64,000 nucleotides of DNA, from contig OY751491.1 of the NCBI GenBank assembly GCA_963565915.1, forward strand, positions 4,278,001 through 4,342,000, in the 5' to 3' direction. The stretch is from Entoloma clypeatum (taxonomy: Eukaryota; Basidiomycota; Agaricomycetes; Agaricales; Entolomataceae). Shown here one piece after another: positions 19,810 through 31,166 of this stretch (position 1 is the first letter of the stretch; each line of letters starts with the position of its first letter). A program made the translations under genes and the position numbers. The notes under the pieces were generated by a model, which made no database searches, was not told where the DNA came from, and saw nothing but the letters and a program-made list of their open reading frames with translations.

Positions 19810-22402
19810 TTATCTGCGAGCTTGCCTCCGACGAACTTCCATGCACTGAGTATACAACTTTTTCCTCTCCTGCGCTACGTAAACCATCGCAAGGTGTTCG
19901 GCAGGGAGATGTACTTCAAGCCCTGTCCCCACAGGCACGGGGCTGTCGACGCGATCAATGACTTCAACAAGTGCCACAGCCTGTGAGCCACTGTGGGTAT
20001 GACAGATCCGGAGTGCGAACTTCCCAATGTGCTCCCCCCGAAGAATGACAAGTAGAGTGTCGGTCCATTTCACATCCGGGTGGATAATGGAGACCCAACT
20101 CGGCTCTAGAACATGGGTTTCTCGGTTGGTGCAATAGATGATTTTGGGCTCTGCAAGATGCATCGAGCCAGAAACAAAGACCTTGATGTTGTTGAACTGG
20201 CTGCTTGTTACCCTCCCTTGTACTTTGACATCTCGAAGCCGGAGATCGAGAAGGATATGCTGAGGGACGGTGAGGACTGGTTCTGGTGGTGCAGGAGGAG
20301 GAGTCGCACGTGTAGGATCTGGAGTCCGGGATGAAGGATCCCACGTGGGCGACATTGACGAGGAATTGAATGGGCTGGGCATGGGGGTGGCACCACCCTC
20401 AGGTCCGATTCTACCGTGTTTGGCAGCCCAGAAATGGGGTACGCAGTCCCAGGGACGCGGGTCAAACATGGGAGACACTGGCCGCTGGAACTCAAACAGC
20501 TCTTTCATGGATCTAGATAATAAATGTTAGCACTAATCGACATACATCAGCTCGAAAATGTTCTCAACTTCAACAACATCATTGTAGTCAAAGACCGCCC
20601 TCTTATATGGTGTGTTCGCATTGTAGTTCTCGAACTGAATTTCGACTCTGAGGCCACTTGGCGTATCTTGATTGATGAGGACGTTAACAATGTGCGCACG
20701 TTGGCCTTTACGCAGATGCCCCCTCTTTGTAACCACGACCCGCACGCCTCTCCAAGGCATTGGATCTTGCTGGTTCAACACCACGGAAAGTGCCAAGTCA
20801 TTGTTCAAAGGTGACAGTATAGGGCATGGTGTGGGGTCAAGCGCAAGCGCAGCACTGTTTCTATGGACAACAAATGACTGAGCTGGATGTGAGTGAGCCA
20901 TTAGTTGCACTGGGAAGAGTCACATACCTCCATGGCAGGATGGGGGTCGGTACCACAAGCTTTCCCAGAGCTTTCAAGGATCCAGACGTCGGTTTCAGTG
21001 AACTTTTCTACCCACCCCATATGGCCTCCATGCACCCCTCCAACTACTCTGACAAAATCCCCAACTGTGAGAGCCTTACGAACGTCATACCACGGAACCC
21101 TCAGAAGTCCCTCACCACTGACAAGCTCAATCTCAAGGAAATCTGGCTGGATCTCGTTGACGCGTGCTAACTTCCCATAGTGTGGGTGTTCTACAACCTC
21201 CACCAGCTTGCCGGGGGAGAAACACCATTCAAGGGGGTTGGGGAATTTCACGTCGCGCATTGCGGGGTGCCCACTCATGAGAAAATGTCCGTGAATTTTT
21301 GTAGAAATGAAAACGGCGGAGGGTGACACAGAATATGCGTCCAAGTCCATTGCCACCAGCCAGTGCTCGAAAGTGCACCTGTGGAACTTGTATGTAGCTG
21401 CACCCATCTGAGTGGGCGTCATACCGTAGGCCTTCGCAATGTCAGATGGATTGAAAAGGGCAGGGTCAGGACGGGGAGTCGAGCGCAGTTGTTTCGCAGG
21501 TTTTTTGGATGAGAGGTTGCGCGGAGGCTGGAGGCGGGGCACTAGGAGGAGCTGCAGCCCGCCCCAGTGCTTCAGCTCCCTAACATACCCTAGATCACCT
21601 TTGTACTGGCCCTTTTTGACCTGTACCCACTGCCCAACTCTGGACCTCAGCTCTCGGTCCTTTGGTAAACAGAGTGTCCCCGCACAAGCCTCAGGTGGGA
21701 TGGGTTCACCTCGCCTGGTCATGAGCCCGGGGGCAAGCCGCAGAAAGCAGACGAGGTCCGGATTCATGTCGCCTTTGATGAATGTTGAGCCACGGAGTGG
21801 GCCGCATGTATAGGCGCTCGACATCACCTCAGCCCTCTCCCTGACCAGCTGGAAGAGCACATACACTGCATCTTCTTCGAAACCTGGCTAGAAGATCATG
21901 AGAAACATCCTGTAAAAGGTCGCATGAGAGACTTACCCAACATTTAACCTGCCAGATGGGTTTGTCATCCCCCCGCGGCTGTACCCACGACTGGTAGGCG
22001 AGAGTGTCTGTGATGTCCTCCAGGGACTCATCTTTGCGTCCGGCGGTAGTCCGTGAACGCGACCCTCCGATCTCGCGGGCATGTTGGTGCGCGCGCTCAT
22101 AAACTGCATCCCAGTCAATCTCGTCAGCCAGGCTGCCTTGTTCATCCCATCGGCGAGTTCCAGCAGGAGGAACCTCATTGATATTGTTGATGAACCCTTG
22201 GAAGGCGTGTCAGACGACCAAGGAGTGACTGATGTTACTTACCGCTGCCCTCTTCCTCCTCCTCCTCATCATCATCACCATCATCTACCTGCGCCTCTGC
22301 ATCAACGAAAGGGTTATTGTAGCGATCGGTGGTCTGTGAAACCGTCTGTAAGGCCGCGCGCATTCTTGGTCGATCAAGTAAACGTACCCGGTGACAACTC
22401 AT
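19810..22402 (-). CDS. SPT5-like protein (NGN + KOW domains), five exons
   Basis: Exons on minus: 22402-22243, 22196-21937, 21887-20928, 20877-20546 and 20512-19810. All have GT-AG introns in matching phase and no stop. The N-terminus is acidic (DDGDDDEEEEEEG), as in SPT5. The NGN-like segment begins at PGFEEDAVYVLFQLV in exon 3. KOW-type motifs follow: VGQWVQVKKGQYKGDLGYV and VGDFVRVVGGVHGGHMGWV in exon 3, and RGVRVVVTKRGHLRKGQ in exon 4. Exon 5 is a Pro-rich linker and a novel C-terminal domain instead of the phosphorylated CTR repeats. SPT5 binds RNA polymerase II and promotes elongation. Here the gene lies inside a hAT element next to its transposase, so it is probably a captured and diverged copy rather than the housekeeping gene. 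Confidence 0.8.
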
Positions 22403-23287
22403 GTTACACCAGGCTCTCTGTAATAACCATCAGTTGATGCTTGCAAAGTCTCATCTGTAACATTGAAGATGGAAGCTGCACTCCCGCCACACCTCCAAGC
22501 GCCCTTGACATGTCGTTTGCTTGTTGCATTCCATTTCTCTTTCTCCCTTTTATACTCAAGGCATCACCTTTATTTGCCCTGTAGTCGGGACTTCTTGTAT
22601 TCTAACGAGTGCTACCAACATACTACTTACACCACCACGACTTACCGTGAGGATGGGGAGGGGAGATGGAGGTACGAGAGAAGGAGGGAAAGCTTACACA
22701 ATCGTGTGGTGGGTTGTTGATAGTGGTCACATTAACTTTCTACGCAATAACACTGGTAATACAAAGAATATGCAACTCAAGAACACGAGGGGATCCAGTT
22801 GACACAAGGCGAGGTATCCACCCTGCCTAATCTCTGTCAGAACAACAAGAGGCCCCTATCGCACAGGAAGATTCAACTGACGCGAGGTATTTACCACTCT
22901 TAATCTCCAACATCCCCCTTACATTCCCGTATCAGTTTCATTCCAATTTCGGGAAGTAGCATGGCCCGGTCATCAATTCCAGTCTCTAGCGGCGCCGCTG
23001 GTGACTGCCATCAGAAAGTGAGGCCATTTTCATTGGTGCCCTACATGTATGTACGTCAAGCAGACCTCATAGTTTACATGTTGCCTTCAATAAATCCCGC
23101 ATTGAAGCTGGTGGGGAAGTAATCTCGTGAATGAGGAGTGCCAAGGATGGCCCAGATTAGTATGTCAGCTAACTCAGTACCAGCATCCTCTCTATTCATT
23201 GACCCTTGAGCCTATGAGCATCCGCAAAGGATGCGTGGTGTAGTGACCATTACTCTAGCCCCATAAAAGCTGCATGATATCGTAACT
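22403..23287. other. Intergenic region between the two hAT-borne genes
   Basis: About 0.9 kb between the divergent SPT5-like and transposase genes. Two similar blocks at about 22,790 and 22,870 (CAGTTGACACAAGGCGAGGTATCCACC and CAACTGACGCGAGGTATTTACCAC) form an imperfect direct repeat. No gene was found. The region probably holds promoters for both directions. Confidence 0.45.
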
Positions 23288-24745
23288 ATGGTTCAGGTTA
23301 TACCACCCCACCTCCCCTCAATGGTTCGCTCCAGAAATACTGCTGCTGCTGCCCGCTGCCATGTTGAAAGTCCCAGCGAGTTTTTCGACTTTACGGGGCT
23401 CGATGACACCTCCAGCACCGGAGCGCTGGGTCCATCCGCCGCCGGAACACCAGGTTTGTCCACCACCGGAACACCGATCCCATCCAATGCCGGGACGCAA
23501 AGCTCCAGCCCGTCCATTGGGGTCTCACCACTTCTGGAAACCACCAAGCAGAGAGGGGCGAAAGATATTGCCACGTTTTTCATTGTTGAACTTGTTGGCA
23601 GGGTGAAGAAGCGGGTGTGCAAGTTGTGCAAGTACGTAACCTTGTCCCACAGGACTAACCATATCTCTAGGAGAGACAGGAGAATGGATGTCGTATACCA
23701 GTACGCGATGTCAACTGGCACCAGCGGCACCTGCCATCACCTCACTCAATACCATCATGACAAATACTTGGCTGCCTGCAAGAAAAATAAGTGGACCGAA
23801 TATCTTAAGAAGCTCACGGCATATGATGCTGGTCCAACCGCCGCCAGGCCTATGGCAGCCCACGTTCCTTTCTCCCAACAGGAATTCGTCAATCACCTCG
23901 TGAGGTTTATCGTCACCGATGACCAGGTGTGTTCATTCTCCCTAGGCCGTTCCATTCCATATGCTGATCAATGCCTCCAGTCCATCAATGTTATTGAATG
24001 CCCTGAATTCCAAAAACTCCTTCTGCTTCTCTGGGAAGAACTGCAGGATGCGGACATTCCCCACCGTACGAAGATCCGCAATGAGATCTTCATGGCTTGG
24101 TCAGAGCGTTTTGCGGAGCTTAAGGTAGAGCTTCGTGTGAGTAATGTCCCTTCACTTCTGACTCTATTTTCTCAGCCCGTTCCCACAGGAAGCCCTTGGA
24201 CGTGTCAGCTTCACAGCTGACATGTGGTCTAGCCAAACACGCCACCCTTATTTTGCAGTTACCGCCCACTGGGTCTCGCAGAACCCCCAGACCAAGGTCT
24301 TGCAGCTGAGCAGCGCACTGATAGCATTTCACCATGTCCAAGGAAAGCACAGTGGGGAGCGTCTAGCTAGGATCGCGATGAATATACTCGACCGGGCACA
24401 GATTGCAGACAAGGTGATGATCATTGTTCTTTGTGACTGTCGTAAACCCATCTCACACCTGTGATGTATAGGGAGGACATTGGACATTGGATAACGCAGG
24501 AATCAATGACATGTTTATGGCTTGCCTTGAAGACCTCTACTCTGAACGCGGGGTCCCTTTTGAAGCAGAGGATAACCGCATCATGTGCATCGCGCATGTC
24601 ATCAACATCGCGACTCAGCATGTTGTCAAGAAGTTGACTTTGCTTAGGTATTCGGACAACCCAGATGTCTTTGACACCCTCCCTGAGAGGACCGGGAGGA
24701 CCCGTGATGTCATCGCTCTATCCAGGAACACCGTCCGCGCTATTC

Positions 24746-25161
24746 CACTCCTGACACTGAAAAGTTTTTCTGGAGGAAAAATTCATTATGAAAGAGGAAT
24801 CCTCTTTCCTTTGAGTATATCTTTAAGAAAGATACAAAGTATTTTATATAGAAATTTTCAAGAAACATGTAATGTTTTTTCCAAATATTTTTGGCCAAAA
24901 AACTTTTTGTTTATCCTACAGTTTTTCTTGAGGAAAAACTGGATCCATTGTTTGAACAATGGAATAAGTTTATCTTTCAGAAAAACTCTTGGAAAAATGA
25001 AAAGTTTTACCAGAAGAAATACTTTGGAAACACATTATATGTTTCCTAAAATTTTCTATATGAAATACTTTGTATTTTTCTCAAAGATACACCCAAAGGA
25101 AAGAGGATTCCTCTTTCACAATAGATTTTTCCTCCAGAAAAACTTACCAGTGTCAGGAGTG
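24746..25161. mobile_element. Foldback MITE with CACT ends and 3-bp target duplication
   Basis: The ends read CACTCCTGACACTG...CAGTGTCAGGAGTG. The two halves are near-mirror images for about 180 bp each, so the whole 416 bp folds into one hairpin. The host frame gives the insertion exactly: removing the element and one TTC (24,743-24,745 or 25,162-25,164) restores transposase coding (RAI then HVLGQRIDHF). A 3-bp duplication and CACT termini fit the CACTA/EnSpm (CMC) superfamily. Confidence 0.8.
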
Positions 25162-25283
25162 TTCATGTGTTGGGGCAGAGAATCGACCATTTTGAGCAGA
25201 TTATCGATACTGGTAACAAGGAGGGGTGGTTCATGAATCAAGAGAGTATTGTAGTCATTCTCCCAAAGTGCCAGCTCCTCCGC

Positions 25284-26374
25284 TGAGAAGCGAGTTTGTG
25301 ACGAGCGCCGAAAAATGCGAGAGACTCTGGTCAGAGCTCTACAAACACCTCAAACACCCAACAACACTCTCAACAATTAGTTCAAGGGTGGCGGGAACTT
25401 AACCACTTATTTTGTAAGTAGTTAGACTCGTTTGTCTTTTGTAGAAAGTCGTCGCGAGGTCGCGCGTCGACAATCAAGGGTTTTGATCAAATAAAATAAT
25501 AATATGAGATCGAGTTTCCTCAGGGTTCACTGAGACTCCCTTTGGATGAGACTTAGAAAATCTAACCACTCAATCAATCACTGAGAGAGAGAGAGGGATT
25601 GGATCTGGCTGGGGGGCCTTTCTAATCTACAGTACATGGCAGGAAACTACAGTTTTTATACATGACAAGAGATGAAATATATATATAAGGTTTATCACAA
25701 GATATGTCCATAACAAATCGGTTTCCAGGGTATCTGTTATTTGGGCATGGTCCAAATATTCACAGGGGTCCTTTAAACATATTTCCGAGGTGTCGAGAGG
25801 GCAACCGGCCCTGGCGGAGTGGAGCGACAAGAACGCGAGCATTCTAGAAGTCCGCATCACTATTGATGTTGTCGATCAATCAATCAAGTTCCTGGTTGTC
25901 ATTGATCGGTCTGAAGCGTCACGGACCGGGAACCTGTTTCCAGGGTTTGGTCTATTTCTGGTAAGTCACACAGATCGGCATCATGGCATCTGTGATCGCA
26001 CATCGTACACTGTGATGCTGGGCATCCTGCTCATTAATATGAGTCCCCCGAGCCCTCAGATTGTCCATAGTCAATAGTAGTGATTGGATAGGGTGATATG
26101 TCATAGAATATTCTTATTAATGACTGGTCCCCTCAATGGTCTTATCCATTGAGAAATAAAGTGTTTTGTGTCAAGTTTTGGTTAAGCCCTCAAAGTGACT
26201 GTTCCCAAGATCATGACCAAAGGTGGTCCAGTGGTATTTAGACACTCTTAGGTAGCCAGTAGTACCATCAGTTCCAATAGAATATGTTTGTGAAGGGGCC
26301 AGCATTATATTCTTATATTGACAAAACTGTGGGAAAAGTGAATTTTCATGCACAGCCACGCAGCAGTTGTATCA
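25284..26374. mobile_element. 1.09-kb insertion in the hAT transposase, possible solo LTR
   Basis: The host frame stops at CAG CTC CTC CGC and resumes at CGC GAT GTC. CCGC is duplicated at 25,280-25,283 and 26,375-26,378. The inserted DNA starts TG and ends CA, has a TATATATATAAGG stretch near 25,678 and no protein frame. These points fit a solo LTR with a 4-5 bp duplication, but no second copy in the window confirms it. Confidence 0.5.
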
Positions 26375-27671
26375 CCGCGATGTCAGGTCGTGCTGGGACT
26401 CTATCTGTCTAATGATCAGGAGATTCCTCGAGAACCGCCAGGTAGGCCTTTTGCTTCCCTTTCATCTGTCTTGTTTCTCATCTCACAATATAGCCAATTG
26501 ATTATTTTTTTACCAATCCCCTCAACAAAGATCTCGCGCATCTTGCCATGCTTGGGATAGAGTGGATTGAACTCGGGAACTTCTTGAAAATACTCTTGGT
26601 AGGTTTATATATCGTGGTTGCGTCCCCTTTCTAAACCCTGTTTAGGTTCCTCATGCCGTTCAACAAAGGATGTCTGGACATAAGTTGCCGACACTTGCCG
26701 CAACGATGCCAATGTTTGAGATGCTCATGACCCAATGGGAGGAGATCGGCGATACATGCCCACACCTCAAGCCGTATACAGATGTTGGCCTGCAATGGAC
26801 CAGCAAATACTACTGCCGGATGGATCAGACCTCGGCATATGTCGTCACCTTGTGTAAGTCATGTTTCCTTCACCACATTAATTGGCACTGAAAAGGACCT
26901 AGTTTTAGACCCGACGATCCGTGACAGATGGATTCGGAAGCACTGGGGTGAAACCTACACCGAGAAAGCATTTCAGACAATCAAGGACTTGGTGCATTTG
27001 ATCTACAGAGTCCAGATGTAACATACTAAAATTCTATGATGAAGATGGCGAAATATTGCGAAAAACTGGTGGAGGCCACACCAACGTCGAACACTGCGTC
27101 GGCTCCCCTCCAATCTGAACTCTATGATGTGGCGGCCGACTACAGCCTATGTGATATGCTCAACTTTGACAACTCGGCACCACCAACAACAGGTCCTATA
27201 ACAGTTGAGGAGGAATTCACCAACTATGTCGCGGAGCTCTCACTGTGCGGTACAGAACTCCTTAAATTCTGGGATGTATGTATGATCTCTCATGGTACAA
27301 ATATCAAATATTGATGTCCAATCCAGTTGGATGGAGGGAAACACTTCCTGTCTCTCTACCTCATCGCGCTCGACTACCTGGCTATTCAGGCTTCCGCTGT
27401 CCCCTGCGAATGCATATTTTCAAGTGCTGCTGAAACCGACACGAAGCACCGTAATTGGATCCATCCATTGCTAATGGAGGCCTTGCAAATCCTCAAGTTC
27501 ATGTTGAAGCGGGACAGGTTGGACTTCAGTGAGGGGTTAGTTACTGAGGAGAGCGATATGATACTGCCGCCTGGGGATGCACCTGGCCACCTTCAGCAAC
27601 TGGCCATGGGGGGCAAAGATTTTGACCTTGACCCCTTAATTCGAGACATTGACGTGACCTGTTTGATTTAA

Positions 27672-28440
27672 TATTTACATAGCTTATGGTATTCATGATG
27701 CTCGGAGTGTGTCTTGCCACCTTGTGATTCCAGATTACTGTTGACAGGATCTCATGCCAACACGGCCCAACAGCAAGCCATCTTAGTGGGGCCCCCCACT
27801 ATTGCGAAGGTCAGTCTGCTTTCTGCACCAGGGCGTAGAAACACATGACAAGTGTGTGCGCAGCATGTGCCATCCACTTTGGCAAGTTGGTCTCACCAAT
27901 GCTGGGCTCGGACGTCCCCCCAGGTAGGATGTGGAATGCGTCGTGGCCAAGAGTGACGGGACGGTCTCATGCACCGCAGGAAGGAGATGGTCTGGCTGAC
28001 AGTGTGAGGGCTGGAGGAAATGTGGGAGAACCCAGAGGACAACATGAACCTGGTCATCATGTTGGAGATGACAGAGTCAAGTGGTTGGGCGGTGACAGAG
28101 AGAGACTCTGGGGAAGCATTGAGGGTGATGATGACCTGCTGAACCTCGAGGGGGACGACGTGTGGGTTCTTGTGGGTCCGCACATGTTCATGGACAGGAA
28201 TCCAGTCGCTGTGTTGGAGGAGCACATGGATGGGCTGAACAGGTGTAAATGTCGTTGAAGCAAAGAGCGATGAGTGCTTGATTGGTTAGGACACAACCAC
28301 GCGGCGCTGTGGTGGCTTTTTTCATTTTTAAACATAGTTCTAGCTATGTATAAGCTGGTCTGCCATTGGTATTATGAATATTCTCTTAATACATTGAACC
28401 GAAAACATGGGAAAACTCACTCCAACACACCCCATAAGGA
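27672..28440. other. 3' part of the hAT transposon, uncharacterised
   Basis: On minus a frame from about 28,258 to 27,893 is open for about 120 codons and has a regular codon pattern (STTFTPVQPIHVLLQHSDW..., then a stop and further open codons). No start, domain or intron pattern was recognised. It could be the trace of a third gene of the element or antisense noise. Confidence 0.35.
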
Positions 28441-28574
28441 CAGCCTTGGAGCCGGCTCGAAGCCGCTTCCAAGCGCATGTGAGCCAAAATCCTTGGTTCG
28501 GCTGATTATCGGAGCCAAGCACATCAAAAGCCTTGGCTTTTGGAGCCAAGCCAAGCCAAGCCACGGCAACACTA
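28441..28574. repeat. Right terminal and subterminal repeats of the hAT transposon
   Basis: Clustered GGAGCCGGCTC, GAGCCAAAATCC, GGAGCCAAGC and CAAGCCAAGCCAAGCC words precede the terminal CACGGCAACACTA. The target duplication ACCCAACA follows at 28,575-28,582. The word set matches the left end. Confidence 0.8.
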
Positions 28575-28623
28575 ACCCAACAAGCTCTATCCACATGTCT
28601 CAAATGAATAATACAGTTTGAAC

Positions 28624-30105
28624 TAGTGTTTGAAGGTTCAGTCTATATAGACCTGAACCGGACTGAACTGAACTGAAAAATAGACAACGTTGGACTGAAC
28701 CGCGGTCTAAGGTCTATATGTTTTAGAAAATTTAGACTGCAGTTCAGTCTAGATGTTTTTTTGACTTAGACCGCAAAAAGACCGGTCTAAACAGGTCTAG
28801 ACCAGTTTTTTTGCCCCTTGGGATACACCTCCAACCCCCCCCCCCCCCTAATATTCTACAATTTTTGGAGATGTTTCAGTATTCTGCATAGTATTCTAGA
28901 TATTCATAGTCCAATTTTATTGGTCTAAGGCTTGTTTGAAGCTACAAGTGAGTGGAATACATTTCTAGCTTGTATATAAAGTCTGGCTCAGAGTCATAAA
29001 GGTTAAGAATTGAGTGAAACATGGTGAAAACATAGCTACAACATATGATTACAGTGTTATTTTTTTGTATCTGTGTTTACAGTGCTATTTTTGTTGTATC
29101 TGTACTATTATTACAGTGTTATTTTTGTTATATCTCTCGTTGCTGAGTCAGCAATGGATGCATCAGTTCGATGTTGGATGATGCACAACGTGTGCATCAA
29201 ACATGTCAAATACATGTAAACAAATCTCCAAAAACATCGCACATCTGCTTATTTTGTCTAGACAGTAACAAGTAAGGGTTTCTACTATATTAATTAGGTA
29301 GGTTGGCATTATATGTCACTCAATATGTATTTATTTCATAAAATTTCGCCACAGATTTGAGCATATAGTGATGCAACACTTTACACCAAACAACAGTAAA
29401 TAACATGCAAATGCATTGCACAGGCACGCACGGTGCCTTCCTCATAATCTAATAATAGTTTAACATGATAGAACTCATCAATATATATGTATTCACCTTC
29501 TGAAACACCTTGTATAATTTTTAGATTTCTAGATAAGATAGAAATGATGAAATGTGCATATTTCAGTAAAAGTGTCATATCTCCATAATGAATGAACCAA
29601 ATTTGAAAAAGAAATGTGCTATGAGATCCCCTGAATGTGGGGAATCCAAGGGTGAAATAAAAAAATTTGATCAAATTTTCGCCCTATCTTGGTCATATTC
29701 ATCTTATTAAGTTCTTGTGCTTGATTTGAATGGTCTGAGTAGGTTTACATACAATGTTACAATGATATATATACAGTGCATATAGACTACAGTGGTTGTG
29801 GAAGGGAGGAAGTAAGAAAATGTTGTTTTTATGTTTGAGAAAACCCATGATGATGCACTGTTCATCACAATTTAGTGTGTTTTGATGCATCATTTTAGAA
29901 TACAGACTTTCTACCATACATAGCTGATGTATTTAACTTTATATATACTTACTATAGGTTTCTAAATATCTCTACATAAGTTGAGATCTGTTTTTAGGGC
30001 TTGTGGTGCCACGGTTTGGGCATCGAGGCCTTATGTTTCAACAATGCTCATCACTCAGCATCAACTGCTGAGCACTTTCGGCAATCGCCAAAAGTCGAAC
30101 CATAA
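28624..30105. repeat. 1.45-kb interspersed repeat, copy B
   Basis: Same orientation and layout as 17,014-18,465: TAGTGTTTGAAGGTTCAGTC start, GACTGAAC words, C-run at about 28,836-28,849, TATATATGTATTCACCTTCTG segment, and end near AAAAGTCGAACCATAA. The conserved minus frame is 29,674-29,381. Divergence from copy A includes many substitutions and small indels, so neither copy is recent. Confidence 0.8.
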
Positions 30106-30177
30106 TTCTACAAACAGCCAACAAAACATTCCCACACTTCTTTTATCCTCCCCTCCACTCCATCTGGCCACCACTTC

Positions 30178-30785
30178 TGCCCAACAGCCACCAATCATGC
30201 CCAACAGCCACCATTCATGCCCAACAGCCACCATTCATGCCCAATGGGCCCCTCTAGTGCCCAGCGGCCCCCTTTCATGCCAAACGGTGTCCAGTCACAC
30301 CTAACACCCTCCATTTGAGCCCAACGGCCATCCCCCTCGTGCTCAACTGCCACGACCCATGTCTGATGCCCCATTTCATGCCCATCGGCATCCCTTCACA
30401 CCCAACGGCCCCCTCTAATGCCCAACGGTATCCACTGCCACCCAACACTGTTCCTTCACATGCAATGCCCTCCAACGCCCTCCTTTTGCGCCCAACGCCC
30501 TTTCTTCAAGCCCAACGGCCACCTCTTGTGCCCAACTGCCCTCTCTCATGTCCAACGGCCCCCTCTAGCGCCCAACAGCATCCACTGGGGCCAAATGCCC
30601 TTTCTTTGTGTGCACTGCCCTCCAACTTGCGCCAACACCCTCCTTTCACACACAATGCCCTTCCTTTGCATGCAATGCCCTTTCTTCAAGTCCAACAGCT
30701 GCCTCTTGTGCCCAACTGCCATGACCCATGCCCAACAGCCCCCTCTAGCACCCAATGGCGTCCACTGGCACCCAACGCCCTTCCT
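30178..30785. repeat. 20-bp minisatellite array, locus 4 (inverted)
   Basis: Units such as GCCCAACAGCCACCATTCAT repeat in a 20-bp register. They are the complement of the GTTGGGC units at the other three loci. The array begins where repeat copy B ends and abuts, at about 30,790, the broken 3' end of the Plavaka transposase frame. Open frames on both strands are artefacts of the unit length. Confidence 0.9.
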
Positions 30786-31166
30786 TTGCGCGTCATATTC
30801 ACGGTTCTTTTATTCCTCATCCCTATAAACATGACATAGTACGTAGGCATTGTCCTTGCCAAAGACAGGGTTTTCTAAAAGCTCTTGAATGCATTTGACA
30901 GGATTCCGACACCAAACTTCCAATTCCTCAGTGATGAACTTGCCTTTTGTGTCTTTTTGATCCCCTGTGGCCTCAAGCACAGTACAAGTCCAGTCTGGTC
31001 CAACAGGGAGGGAATCAATACGCTGAAGGAGGCTTCTTGTGTTATGAAAGCTGGGGTTGACTCCATTTTGGATCTGCCCAGGGATTTATGAGCATTTGTG
31101 TAATTCAAAACAAGAATGTATATACAGCATCCAATTCCAGAAACTTGCCAATCTTTTTCTGACTTA

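Larger units (their letters stand above)
23288..27671 (+). pseudogene. hAT-family transposase, broken by two insertions
   Basis: The enzyme would bind the element's ends and cut and paste it. The N-terminal exon (23,288-24,136) has a BED-type zinc-finger remnant (CKLC ... HLTQYHH). Exon 24,189-24,413 has the conserved SFTADMWSSQTRHPYFAVTAHWV block. Exon 24,472 onward has HWTLDNAGINDM (catalytic Asp region). The frame is interrupted by a MITE (24,746-25,161) and a 1.09-kb insertion (25,284-26,374), resumes with DVRSCWDSICLM at 26,379, and continues through exons 26,494-26,598 and 26,646-26,853 and later ones. The last exon (from about 27,328) holds the dimerisation motif ALDYLAIQASAVPCE...FSSAAETDT. 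Stop at 27,671. Coding is otherwise well kept, so the insertions are recent. As it stands it should be inactive. Confidence 0.88.
19516..28574. mobile_element. Complete 9.06-kb hAT transposon carrying transposase and an SPT5-like gene
   Basis: The left end is TAGTGTTGCCGCGGCTTGG, and the right end is its complement with one mismatch (CCAAGCCACGGCAACACTA). Both are flanked by a perfect 8-bp target duplication ACCCAACA (19,508-19,515 and 28,575-28,582). This is the diagnostic size for hAT elements. Subterminal regions on both sides are packed with GGCTTGG/GGAGCC words, as expected for transposase binding sites. Inside are an SPT5-like gene on minus, a hAT transposase on plus and two later insertions. 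It sits between copies A and B of the 1.45-kb repeat. Confidence 0.9.

Noticed and set aside
19516..28574. First reading of the two GGCTTGG-rich ends as separate truncated MITEs
   Set aside because: The 8-bp ACCCAACA flanks match each other across the interval and the ends are in inverted orientation, so they are one element's two ends.
30315..30839. 174-codon Pro-rich ORF resembling a repetitive cell-wall protein
   Set aside because: It is the complement of the same 20-bp minisatellite; there is no signal peptide and no continuity outside the array.
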